Below, piece by piece: positions 7,807 through 14,910 of a DNA stretch of 61,437 nt. The translations under genes and the position numbers were made by a program. Each line of letters begins with the position of its first letter. Positions within the stretch are counted from its first letter, which is position 1. The stretch lies in the NCBI GenBank assembly GCA_004554075.1, contig SFOB01000026.1, positions 1 through 61,437 on the forward strand. The letters are read 5' to 3'. This DNA is from Treponema sp. GTDB lineage: Bacteria > Spirochaetota > Spirochaetia > Treponematales > Treponemataceae. Under the pieces are notes generated by a model. That model had not been told where the DNA came from and did not search any database. It saw only the letters and a list, made by a program, of their open reading frames with translations.

Positions 7807-10068
7807 TTACTTAATCTTAAAGCCCAGGAAGATTGATGGATAAACGTCTGTGCCGCCGTCGTGCTCGCCCCATCTGTGGTAGGTGTAGTCAAAGGCACGG
7901 TCGTTTACTCCGCTGGTCTGGAAGTCCAGGCTTAAACCGGCTCCAAGATCAAGATGCTTAAGGCTCAGAACATTAAAGGTCATGCGAAGGCTTGGAATAA
8001 GAATTGATCCAAAATTAAAGGCATAGAACTCTTCTCTGGTAGATGGCATATAGTCATTGTTGAAGACACCTTTGAGAAGGAATTCAAAATCAAGACTAGA
8101 GAAGCCAAAGCGGAACTCTGTTCCAAGACCTCCGTAAAGGATGAAGGTCTTATTAACGCTATTATCATTACTAAAGAGTTCCTGGCGGTCCATAGAAAAA
8201 CCTGCGGTGATAAAGAGATTCTTAGTACCGCTCTGAACAAAGAAGTCGAACATACCGTTTGAATCCCAGTTGAAGCCCACATGGTGCATACCATCCTTGA
8301 TGATATTAATCAAACCGATAGCAACTCCATTACTTGTTTCTGCATAGTTGATTAAACCAATCTGAATACCAGAAACATCCTTTGCATAGTTCATAAGACC
8401 TGCAGACTGAATACCACGAACCTTTTCGGCCACATTAACAAGTCCTGCAGACTGAATACCGTTTAAAGTATTTGCCTTATTAAAAAGACCGGAGAATTGA
8501 CCTCCGTTTGCAGTATTAGCCCAGTTGAAGATTCCTGCCGTCTGAACACCATTTGCCTGGCTTGCAATATTGAAAATTCCAGCCGTCTGCCATCCGTTAA
8601 TGATGTTGGTATTGATGTTCATGATTGAAGAAGCCTGAATAGCACATACATTAGAGTCTAAGCTTCCAATTATACCGACAGAAACAAGAGAATACTCTTT
8701 TCCTCCGTTTACAAGTGAAAGGCCAGGGAAGGCAGAAAGGTGGAAGTAGGCCATGTTGTTATGATTAAAGACATCAAAGAAGGAAACAAATTTTGAAGCT
8801 TCTTCTTCCTTTTCTGACTCAGCTGCAGCTTCTTCTTCTGAAACTGCAAGTTCAGGGAGTTCAGAAGCCTTTTCTACTGAGTCATAACGGCGTCTTGAAC
8901 CGCGGCCTGGTCTGTGCGGTCTTGTATCCTCATCTCCGCCATCAAGATCATCAATATCAAGAATGTCTTCATCATCTGAATAGCCTTCAGAAGTGTTACC
9001 GCGTACACGGTTGGTTTTGCGCTTGATTGTAGTAAGAGTAGTCTGACTCAGTAAGTAAACCTGGTCTTTTTCAAGAGTGAAATTTCCCTTTTTTGTAGAG
9101 TTATCATCAATTATGGTTGCAGAATATCTGGCTGCAGGAAGGGCCATAAAAATAGGCTGGCCGGCACTTTTATTGATCTCTGAAATCAGCTTGCCCTGGG
9201 CATCGCGGATAATAAACTTGCCCTTTGCGTCCTTTGCAATTGAAAGCATTGCCTCGCCGGCAGAAAGATCAGAAAGTACAAGGTCTCCAGAACCTACAAG
9301 AGTAATGTTGTAGTTTGGATGCTGAGGGCCAGCCTTACTAGTTTCTGTCTTAGAAAGGGTTTCGTTGAAGGCATAAGAGTAAAGCTCGTTCAAAGTTACC
9401 TTATTGTCGCCGGAAGTGTCTGCTGCTCCGCGCAAGCCGGTAATCATTGCATTTGTAAAATATGATGATTCAATTTCATCTGATTCCTGTGAGTATTCAT
9501 TAGTTGAACTCGAAGAAAGATAAGCATGTCCTGTAACAACAGAAGAGTCATCAATCAAAAATGGCTTACGCTTTGTACCACCCTTTGTTCGGATAAAGTT
9601 TCCAGAGTAGCAGGAATCAAGAATTACAACGTGAATGTCGCTTGGAACTTCTGTAATTGCAGCCTTGAGCTCCGAGTAATCATAAGGAATATCTCCAAGC
9701 AAAAGAGAGTTCTCGTCTGAGTGACCTGAATAATAGAAAATAAATTCAGAGCGTTTTGCATGACTCTGGCTTGTTGTGATTTTCTGAGAAATCTTATCCA
9801 GTGTGTTGTCTATGCTTTCTTTTGTAGGGTCAATCAAAATATAACTGTTGGAATCTGCAACACCACCAATTTCCGACATAGCTTTCTGGAAATTCTGGGC
9901 ATCGCTTCCGGCATACAAAAGCTGTTCGCGGCCTTTTCCACCCTTATTTGAACCGATGTAAATTGCGTATCTGTCTACACCACTTGTAGTTTCTTCTGTA
10001 TCTGTTGCTGCAGCAAAAACCTCAGAAAGGCAGAGCAGCGAAATCGTTATCAAAATCAGTTTTTTCAT
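7807..10068 (-). CDS. Secreted caspase-like (C14) protein with LA_2272-type surface repeats and barrel-like C-terminus
   Basis: A 753-residue protein from ATG 10068. This start is preferred to 10077 because AGGA lies 8 bases upstream and a clean signal peptide follows (MKKLILITISLLCLSEVFA). Residues ~30-260 form a caspase fold with the catalytic dyad visible: His in FYYSGHSD (~116) and Cys in LDSCYSGNF (~153). DTSGDNKVTLNE looks like an EF-hand-type loop often found in bacterial metacaspase-like proteins. An acidic, low-complexity linker follows. About six 20-residue repeats of the form NGxQxAGLxNxA (roughly residues 485-590) match the LA_2272 surface-repeat type. The last ~150 residues alternate beta-strands like an outer-membrane barrel. 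It is the last gene of an operon with an ECF sigma factor and an ActD-like protein. Substrate and trigger are unknown. Confidence 0.85.
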   Translation of the reverse strand: MKKLILITISLLCLSEVFAAATDTEETTSGVDRYAIYIGSNKGGKGREQLLYAGSDAQNFQKAMSEIGGVADSNSYILIDPTKESIDNTLDKISQKITTSQSHAKRSEFIFYYSGHSDENSLLLGDIPYDYSELKAAITEVPSDIHVVILDSCYSGNFIRTKGGTKRKPFLIDDSSVVTGHAYLSSSSTNEYSQESDEIESSYFTNAMITGLRGAADTSGDNKVTLNELYSYAFNETLSKTETSKAGPQHPNYNITLVGSGDLVLSDLSAGEAMLSIAKDAKGKFIIRDAQGKLISEINKSAGQPIFMALPAARYSATIIDDNSTKKGNFTLEKDQVYLLSQTTLTTIKRKTNRVRGNTSEGYSDDEDILDIDDLDGGDEDTRPHRPGRGSRRRYDSVEKASELPELAVSEEEAAAESEKEEEASKFVSFFDVFNHNNMAYFHLSAFPGLSLVNGGKEYSLVSVGIIGSLDSNVCAIQASSIMNINTNIINGWQTAGIFNIASQANGVQTAGIFNWANTANGGQFSGLFNKANTLNGIQSAGLVNVAEKVRGIQSAGLMNYAKDVSGIQIGLINYAETSNGVAIGLINIIKDGMHHVGFNWDSNGMFDFFVQSGTKNLFITAGFSMDRQELFSNDNSVNKTFILYGGLGTEFRFGFSSLDFEFLLKGVFNNDYMPSTREEFYAFNFGSILIPSLRMTFNVLSLKHLDLGAGLSLDFQTSGVNDRAFDYTYHRWGEHDGGTDVYPSIFLGFKIK

Positions 10069-10104
10069 ATTCTCCATCCTTTTTCAAACTGCTTTTAGCG
10101 AGCC

Positions 10105-10902
10105 TTACTTTTCGAGTGTAAAAGTAATTCCTTCTGTCTTTTTTGGTAAATATGAAAGTTTTGTAATATAGTCTATGTCAGATTTGTTTGTGAGTTTTGA
10201 TTCAATATCTTCAAGAGTAAACTGCTTTTTAGAAGTTACCATTACAAAGCATTCAAAGTCTGGTGCATTATCCAGCTCGTAAGAAAAGTCGAGCGGAGTT
10301 TCATCGCTGCGGTGTTCAAGCTTTGCTGCCTGCCAGCTGTCTTCCGGGAAATGGCGGGTAATGCTGCCGTTTCCGTCCACACTGAAAATCACACCATATT
10401 CATCCTGGCCTGCGTTATAAGTAATCTGAATTACATCACCTGAGCGGGCAAAATCACCATCTTTAAGAGACTGAATTTCAAGACCCTTTTTGCGGTAAAG
10501 CTTAATCTGTGGTTCTTTAGAAGATGCAGAAAGAGCATTTCCCTTTACGCGTTCTGCCGGTGCAGAAGCTGAGGCAAGCTTTGAATTTTTGAGCCCTGCT
10601 GGAATAAGAATTGCGGCAAGGAGAACTGCAGCGGCGGCATAAGAAATGATTCTTGTTGCAGGAAACTTTAAGATATTACTCTTGCTTACAGAAGCACTTG
10701 TAGCCTTTCCTTTTGCTTCGAGCTTTCCTGCTACAGCAGCCTTCATTGCCTGTACAGAATATGTATTTAATATTTCTTCGTCAGATTTTTTGAGGTCATT
10801 TAAAGCGGCTTCAATATTTTCTTTGCCGTAAATTGAGTAGAAGTTTGCAGCATCAAGTTCAGAGTTTTTGATTTCCTCTAAAATTCTAGTTGGAATTGCC
10901 AT
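10105..10902 (-). CDS. ActD-like single-pass membrane protein, putative anti-sigma partner
   Basis: A 265-residue protein. The N-terminal ~90 residues are a cytoplasmic, Ala/Lys-rich region with an ILEEIKNSELDAANFYSIYG helix. One membrane segment follows near residues 88-107 (IISYAAAAVLLAAILIPAGL). The extracytoplasmic domain contains DGDFARSGDVIQITYNAGQD and a VIFSVDGNGSITRHFPE segment, a signature I associate with ActD-like proteins paired with sigma factors and caspases in spirochetes and myxobacteria. A strong AGGAGG lies 5 bases before the ATG. The sigma gene ends 9 bases upstream, so the two are surely cotranscribed. An anti-sigma role is inferred from topology and position; no known anti-sigma domain such as a ZAS motif is visible. 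Confidence 0.75.
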   Translation of the reverse strand: MAIPTRILEEIKNSELDAANFYSIYGKENIEAALNDLKKSDEEILNTYSVQAMKAAVAGKLEAKGKATSASVSKSNILKFPATRIISYAAAAVLLAAILIPAGLKNSKLASASAPAERVKGNALSASSKEPQIKLYRKKGLEIQSLKDGDFARSGDVIQITYNAGQDEYGVIFSVDGNGSITRHFPEDSWQAAKLEHRSDETPLDFSYELDNAPDFECFVMVTSKKQFTLEDIESKLTNKSDIDYITKLSYLPKKTEGITFTLEK

Positions 10903-10911
10903 ACCTTCCTC

Positions 10912-11403
10912 CTATAAAACCTTTGCGGTTGCGTAATCCTTGAGTTTTTCCAGACGCTTTCTGATTCCGGAAACGGACATTTTCATTTTCTGGGATGTTT
11001 CTTCAAGAGTGTAGCCGTCTACGTAATGTAAAATTGCAATCTGCCTGTCTTTGCTGTCGCGTTCAGAAAATATGCAGTCCAGAAGAATATTGGTTTCAAT
11101 TTTGCCTGTTTCATCTGCACTGCTGCTATCTTCAATAATTTCTGCAATTACATCAAATTCCGGACCGCTTCGGATTTTGTCTGCCCTGATTTTATTAAGG
11201 CAGATATTTGTAGCCATAGTGTAAAGAAGGCTGGAACACACGTTAGAAAGTTTTTCCTTCCTTTCAATAAGGCGCACAAAAACATCCTGCATGGCATCAA
11301 GCGCTTTTTCTTCATTTTTGAGAATAAAGCGGCAGCGTCTGAGAACCATAGGGCCGTACTGGCGGTATAGATTATCAAAATCATCCATCGACAAAGTTTT
11401 CAT
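10912..11403 (-). CDS. ECF-type RNA polymerase sigma factor
   Basis: A 163-residue sigma-70-family protein with only regions 2 and 4. Region 2 spans DDFDNLYRQYGPMVLRRCRFILKNEEKALDAMQDVFVRLI, including the DAMQDVFVRL core-binding stretch. Region 4 holds the helix-turn-helix YTLEETSQKMKMSVSGIRKRLEKLK near the C-terminus. It heads the minus-strand operon sigma / ActD-like / caspase. It likely directs its own operon and possibly envelope genes in response to the membrane partner. No repeated -35/-10 pair that would prove autoregulation is obvious upstream, and a palindromic repeat fills that gap. Confidence 0.92.
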   Translation of the reverse strand: MKTLSMDDFDNLYRQYGPMVLRRCRFILKNEEKALDAMQDVFVRLIERKEKLSNVCSSLLYTMATNICLNKIRADKIRSGPEFDVIAEIIEDSSSADETGKIETNILLDCIFSERDSKDRQIAILHYVDGYTLEETSQKMKMSVSGIRKRLEKLKDYATAKVL

Positions 11404-11468
11404 TGTACAAATTGTCCTGTCATTAAGTTTAACAGTTGAGGAAGGGAAAAGTGTTACTCTTTTTTCAT

Positions 11469-11530
11469 GTCACCCCGAACTTGTTTCGGGGTCTAAGTTT
11501 TAGATCCTGAATCAAGTTCAGGATGACAAG
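11469..11530. repeat. Double-unit palindromic repeat (GTCAT..CTGAACTTG family), copy 1
   Basis: Two inverted copies of a ~28-base unit stand head to head: GTCACCCCGAACTTGTTTCGG... (left), and on the opposite strand GTCATCCTGAACTTGATTCAG... (right). Each unit is itself a hairpin (CCCCGAA/TTCGGGG; ATCCTGAA/TTCAGGAT). Related copies lie at 26854-26880 and 38022-38082. It separates the sigma operon's 5' end from the 3' end of the PlsC gene. Confidence 0.85.
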
Positions 11531-11535
11531 GTATT

Positions 11536-12384
11536 TTAGTAATTATTCAGCGTTTTTCCAGTGTAAGTTTTGGCGTACTCATCACCTGCGCCGCGGATAA
11601 CCTTCTCCATCTCATCTGTAAGATGTTTTGCGGCAATAGGTTCAGAAAGATCTTTGAACTGACTGATAGAAATTACCGGAAGCATCTTTATATCATATAC
11701 ATAATTTTCTACGTGATTATATGACCAGAGAGGATCATGCTTTCCAAGGCCATACTTGTCGCTGCCTCCGATGAATAAAGGCTGAACATCGCAGCCACAG
11801 TAAAGTGCAATTCTAGCAGCACCTTTTTTATAATTGTTGCGACCAATTCTTGGGCTTCTGGTACCTTCAGGGAAGACGATAACGTTACAGCCCTTGTCTG
11901 TAAGCTTTTTACATTCAACAAGAACATCATCAAATTCAGTTGTATTTGTAATATAAGCCTGTTTGATTACGCCGCGAAGAGGAGTGTGGGTAAGACCGCC
12001 GCGTACAATACAGGTAGAATTAGGAACCAGAGACATAATGTAAACAAAATCAAGGAGAGAAGGATGATTTGCTACAATAATTTTGCTGTGAATGTTGCGG
12101 AAATCTTTGCGGCTGTCAATCTTCAAAATTGCAGCTCTTACAATATGCAAGGTCCACAAAAAAGTTCGGAAGGTGTGTGAAACGTAGGCTCTGGCAATAA
12201 TTCCAAAGTCCTTGTGGCCCAGGGTAAAAAGTCTGATAAAAGGAAAAACTACAATAGCCAGGACCATTGCACCTACGCCAAAAAAGATAATGGCAATTAT
12301 TTTAGCAAGACAAAAAAACGCATAGGTAAAAATATTTTTGATTTTTGGAAGCTCACTTTTATAGCTGATTTCATTCTTACTCAT
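11536..12384 (-). CDS. PlsC-type 1-acylglycerol-phosphate/lipid acyltransferase
   Basis: A 282-residue membrane-associated acyltransferase. An N-terminal hydrophobic segment (residues ~18-50) is followed by the H(X)4D motif NHPSLLDF near 108 and the FPEGTRSPR substrate-binding motif near 173, both diagnostic of the LPLAT/PlsC family. Its ATG overlaps the stop of the ketosynthase-like gene (12381-12384), so translation is coupled. It is last in the three-gene minus arm of the polyene-like locus. Such acyltransferases are regular members of aryl-polyene clusters, where they probably attach the polyene acyl chain to a lipid head group. A role in bulk phospholipid synthesis is possible but less favoured by context. 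Confidence 0.85.
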   Translation of the reverse strand: MSKNEISYKSELPKIKNIFTYAFFCLAKIIAIIFFGVGAMVLAIVVFPFIRLFTLGHKDFGIIARAYVSHTFRTFLWTLHIVRAAILKIDSRKDFRNIHSKIIVANHPSLLDFVYIMSLVPNSTCIVRGGLTHTPLRGVIKQAYITNTTEFDDVLVECKKLTDKGCNVIVFPEGTRSPRIGRNNYKKGAARIALYCGCDVQPLFIGGSDKYGLGKHDPLWSYNHVENYVYDIKMLPVISISQFKDLSEPIAAKHLTDEMEKVIRGAGDEYAKTYTGKTLNNY

Positions 12385-13043
12385 TTTAGCAAAAACCTTA
12401 AAAACTCCGATGGTGACTTTCCAATGCTTGAAAAGTCATCAAGAGAAACACAATTACTGTTTTTCTCGCTGCTAATTACACAGGCAAAAGCCAGAGGAAT
12501 ATTTTCTTCAGGTCTTTTGTCTCCATACATTTCCGGTACAAGCTCATCAGCATAAACCAGAATTATTTCTTTCTCAGTTCCTGCAAGAACCGGGGCTACG
12601 GCTGCCTTAAATGCTTCCGAAAAATCATTCTTAGAAGGATATAAAACAGAATAACCGCCTTTCAGGCCGAATGCAAGAGTAGCAGAGGATATTGGAGTAT
12701 TAAAAACAGAAAGAGAAAAGCCTGCCGGCAGAATCATTCCGTCTTCGATAATCCCCTTATTAATAGTGAATTCCCGCTCAATTTCACCGCGCAGAGAAAT
12801 AAATACAAGTTTTGTTTCTTTGGAAATATTTGTTTTTTCAAGCAGATTATGAATAACATGAACAGTCATTTTTGTAATTTGCGAAAGACGACGGCGGAAG
12901 AGCGGATCAGTGTATTCCAGCTTTGGAGATTCTTTAATCTGTTCAATCTGTGCATCACCGGCCAGCCAGGACTGCCAGAGGTTTTCGTCATCTGTAAGTC
13001 CTGGTGCCCACTTAGTAATGCCAGAAATATATATTTCTTTCAT
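12381..13043 (-). CDS. Ketosynthase-like protein (chain-length-factor type, Ketoacyl-synt_2)
   Basis: A 220-residue protein resembling the short beta-ketoacyl-synthase-like N-terminal domain proteins of aryl-polyene clusters. Recognisable features are YISGITKWAPG at the start, MTVHVIHNLLEK, LVFISLRGEIEREFTINKGI, LSVFNTPISSATLAFGLKGGYS and LVYADELVPEMYG. It lacks a catalytic Cys-His-His set, and at this length only half a thiolase fold is present, so it should act with a true ketosynthase as a chain-length or structural partner. It is two bases downstream of the methyltransferase and overlaps the acyltransferase. No catalytic partner ketosynthase occurs in the window. Confidence 0.8.
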   Translation of the reverse strand: MKEIYISGITKWAPGLTDDENLWQSWLAGDAQIEQIKESPKLEYTDPLFRRRLSQITKMTVHVIHNLLEKTNISKETKLVFISLRGEIEREFTINKGIIEDGMILPAGFSLSVFNTPISSATLAFGLKGGYSVLYPSKNDFSEAFKAAVAPVLAGTEKEIILVYADELVPEMYGDKRPEENIPLAFACVISSEKNSNCVSLDDFSSIGKSPSEFLRFLLK

Positions 13044-13045
13044 TA

Positions 13046-14164
13046 TTACTTCTTTTTAAAACACAAGAGAGAGTAAGCATTGCTGCCAAGATTGTGGTGT
13101 GCGCAATCCAGCTTAAAGCCTGCTTCTTCAATTGCGTCTACAAGTTCCTGGTAACGGTACATCTTGCTGTTTCCGTTTGCAATACAAGTGAAGTAAAGAG
13201 ATGTTCCCATCAAAGAGTAAGAACTTGCTTCAAACTTCTGCTTGTCCCAGAGAGGCTCAAGTACCCACACGTTAGTATTTTCGTTTGCAGCTTCGTGAAC
13301 CTTCTTCAAAATCTTTGTTACCTGATGGAGTGAGAAACAGTCGAGGAACTGGCTCATCCATACAGCATCCGGATTAGCAGGAAGCTTTGTTGATTCTTCA
13401 AGAACGTTACCCATGCTAAAGTCTACACGGTCTGCAAAACCAGCTTCTGCAGCGTTCTTCTTTGCAACGTTAGCCTGACCAGGCAAATCACAGATAGTCA
13501 TTTTTACATCAGGATCATAGCGGCAGCAGGTTAGTGACCACTTACCGGTATTTCCACCAATGTCCAGAATGTGCTTTGGCTTTTTAGCAAATACGATTGG
13601 AAGAGCTTCAGGAAAAGCAATATCAGAATAGAAATGGTCAAATTCAAACCAAGATTTCTTAGGCTGATCTGGCAGAGTAGAGAGGGCTTCGTAAACAGTA
13701 ACCCACTTATCACCAAATACCTTAAGACCTTCCGGCTTACCGTTTTTAATAGAAGCTTCAAGATCCCATGCACCTTCATAACAGATGTCGTTTGTGAACC
13801 AGAAGTTTACGCGGGTAAGGTCATCTTCCAGAAGCATCCAGCCTGTTTTACCAAGCTTATATTTTTCTGATTTAGGATCAGATTCAGAATCTTCTGTTAA
13901 CTTAATTACATTCATTCCAAGTGCCATTTCGCAGAGAACGCCTACACCATATTCGGAAAGGTTTGTTTTTGCTGCCAGGTCGGCACGTGTAATACCATCA
14001 TCTCCGGCATCTTCAATTGTCTTAAGAATGCCAAGATTAATCATTGTTTTAATAGCCTGAAAAGCCAGAGGTGCAAATGCAATCTTCTGTGCTTCAAACT
14101 TTGCATCTACTGCACGAAGGTCATCAACCTTATATTTGTTGATGTCAAAATATGCTTTATCCAT
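13046..14164 (-). CDS. SAM-dependent methyltransferase (O-methyltransferase type)
   Basis: A 372-residue protein with an N-terminal winged-helix/dimerisation region (residues ~35-130, GILKTIEDAGDDGITRADLAAKTNLSEYGV) and a class I Rossmann methyltransferase domain. The SAM motif is HILDIGGNTGKWSL near residue 192, and TICDLPGQ follows as motif II. This order matches plant-type and antibiotic O-methyltransferases (Methyltransf_2). It is first in the minus arm and diverges from the ACP operon. In aryl-polyene pathways a methyltransferase modifies the aryl head group, so that is the likely role here (inference). A near-consensus TATAAT lies only 9 bases before its ATG, with no Shine-Dalgarno sequence. 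Confidence 0.85.
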   Translation of the reverse strand: MDKAYFDINKYKVDDLRAVDAKFEAQKIAFAPLAFQAIKTMINLGILKTIEDAGDDGITRADLAAKTNLSEYGVGVLCEMALGMNVIKLTEDSESDPKSEKYKLGKTGWMLLEDDLTRVNFWFTNDICYEGAWDLEASIKNGKPEGLKVFGDKWVTVYEALSTLPDQPKKSWFEFDHFYSDIAFPEALPIVFAKKPKHILDIGGNTGKWSLTCCRYDPDVKMTICDLPGQANVAKKNAAEAGFADRVDFSMGNVLEESTKLPANPDAVWMSQFLDCFSLHQVTKILKKVHEAANENTNVWVLEPLWDKQKFEASSYSLMGTSLYFTCIANGNSKMYRYQELVDAIEEAGFKLDCAHHNLGSNAYSLLCFKKK

Positions 14165-14173
14165 AATAGGTAA

Positions 14174-14200
14174 ATTATACTATATTGGGGCTTTTTTCAA
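14174..14200 (-). promoter_or_regulatory. Candidate promoter of the methyltransferase arm
   Basis: On the minus strand TTGAAA (14200-14195) and TATAAT (14179-14174) are 15 bases apart. The start would fall next to the ATG at 14164, giving a very short leader. The rest of the 198-base divergent gap (to 14362) is AT-rich. A TATAAT at 14289-14294 without a good -35 may serve the plus arm. Confidence 0.45.
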
Positions 14201-14362
14201 GGCGGTGTCAGTTTACTGCAAATTAACGCATTAAATATCAAACTATTCTAAGCGCTTCAAACAAAAAAATCCCTTCACTTGCAATTTTTATAATTAATCA
14301 ATAGAATAGTGCGAAATTAGTATCAAATTTTTTTATTCGAATTGTTTAATATAGGGATAGCT

Positions 14363-14620
14363 ATGGATCAGTTGAAAAACGAAATAAAGGAAGTAATTAT
14401 TTCAGCACTCCAGCTTGAAGATATCAAGCCGGAAAACATTGTGGATTCAGATCCACTTTTTGGAGAAGGCCTCGGTCTTGATTCTATTGATGCACTTGAA
14501 CTTGGAGTTGCATTGAAGAAAAAGTTCGGAGTAAAATTCTCTGCAGAAAGTGGTGAAAATAAGAAGCATTTTGCTTCTGTAAATGCACTGGCCGAATATA
14601 TTACGGCACAGAAAGCTTAA
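14363..14620 (+). CDS. Acyl carrier protein 1 (polyene-type locus)
   Basis: An 85-residue ACP. The phosphopantetheine Ser is in GLGLDSIDALELG near residue 38, within the usual helix II start. ATG 14363 is chosen because AGGG at 14353-14356 is properly spaced and the protein then begins MDQLKNEIKEV; the longer frame would need an upstream TTG. It is the first gene of the plus arm, followed 22 bases later by a second ACP. The two are clearly different (one DSIDALEL, one DSIDSIDL), as in aryl-polyene loci that always carry two ACPs. Confidence 0.92.
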   Translation: MDQLKNEIKEVIISALQLEDIKPENIVDSDPLFGEGLGLDSIDALELGVALKKKFGVKFSAESGENKKHFASVNALAEYITAQKA

Positions 14621-14642
14621 TCTTTGAAAAAAGAGGTTTAGT

Positions 14643-14894
14643 ATGTCAAAAGACGAAATTTTCGAAAAACTCAAGGGAATTCTTGTTTCAGAGTTTGAAC
14701 TCGATGAAGGTGATGTAACACCTGATGCTCTTCTTGGAGATGACTTGGATTTGGATTCAATCGACTCAATTGACCTTATCGTAAAAATGAAGGAATTTAT
14801 GCCTGCTGATAAGGGAAATGTTGACCCTTCAATTTTCAAGACTGTAAAGACAGTTCAGGATGTTGTAGATGCCCTTGTTCCTTACATGGCATAA
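14643..14894 (+). CDS. Acyl carrier protein 2 (polyene-type locus)
   Basis: An 83-residue ACP with the attachment site DLDLDSIDSIDLIVKM (Ser near residue 39). An insertion-like MPADKGNVDPSIFKTV precedes helix IV, a shape I associate with the second ACP of aryl-polyene and xanthomonadin clusters. It sits between ACP1 and the AMP ligase with gaps of 22 and 16 bases and is surely in the same transcript. It probably carries either the aryl starter or the growing chain; which one cannot be told from sequence. Confidence 0.92.
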   Translation: MSKDEIFEKLKGILVSEFELDEGDVTPDALLGDDLDLDSIDSIDLIVKMKEFMPADKGNVDPSIFKTVKTVQDVVDALVPYMA

Positions 14895-14910
14895 GGTGAA
14901 CTAGAGACTG

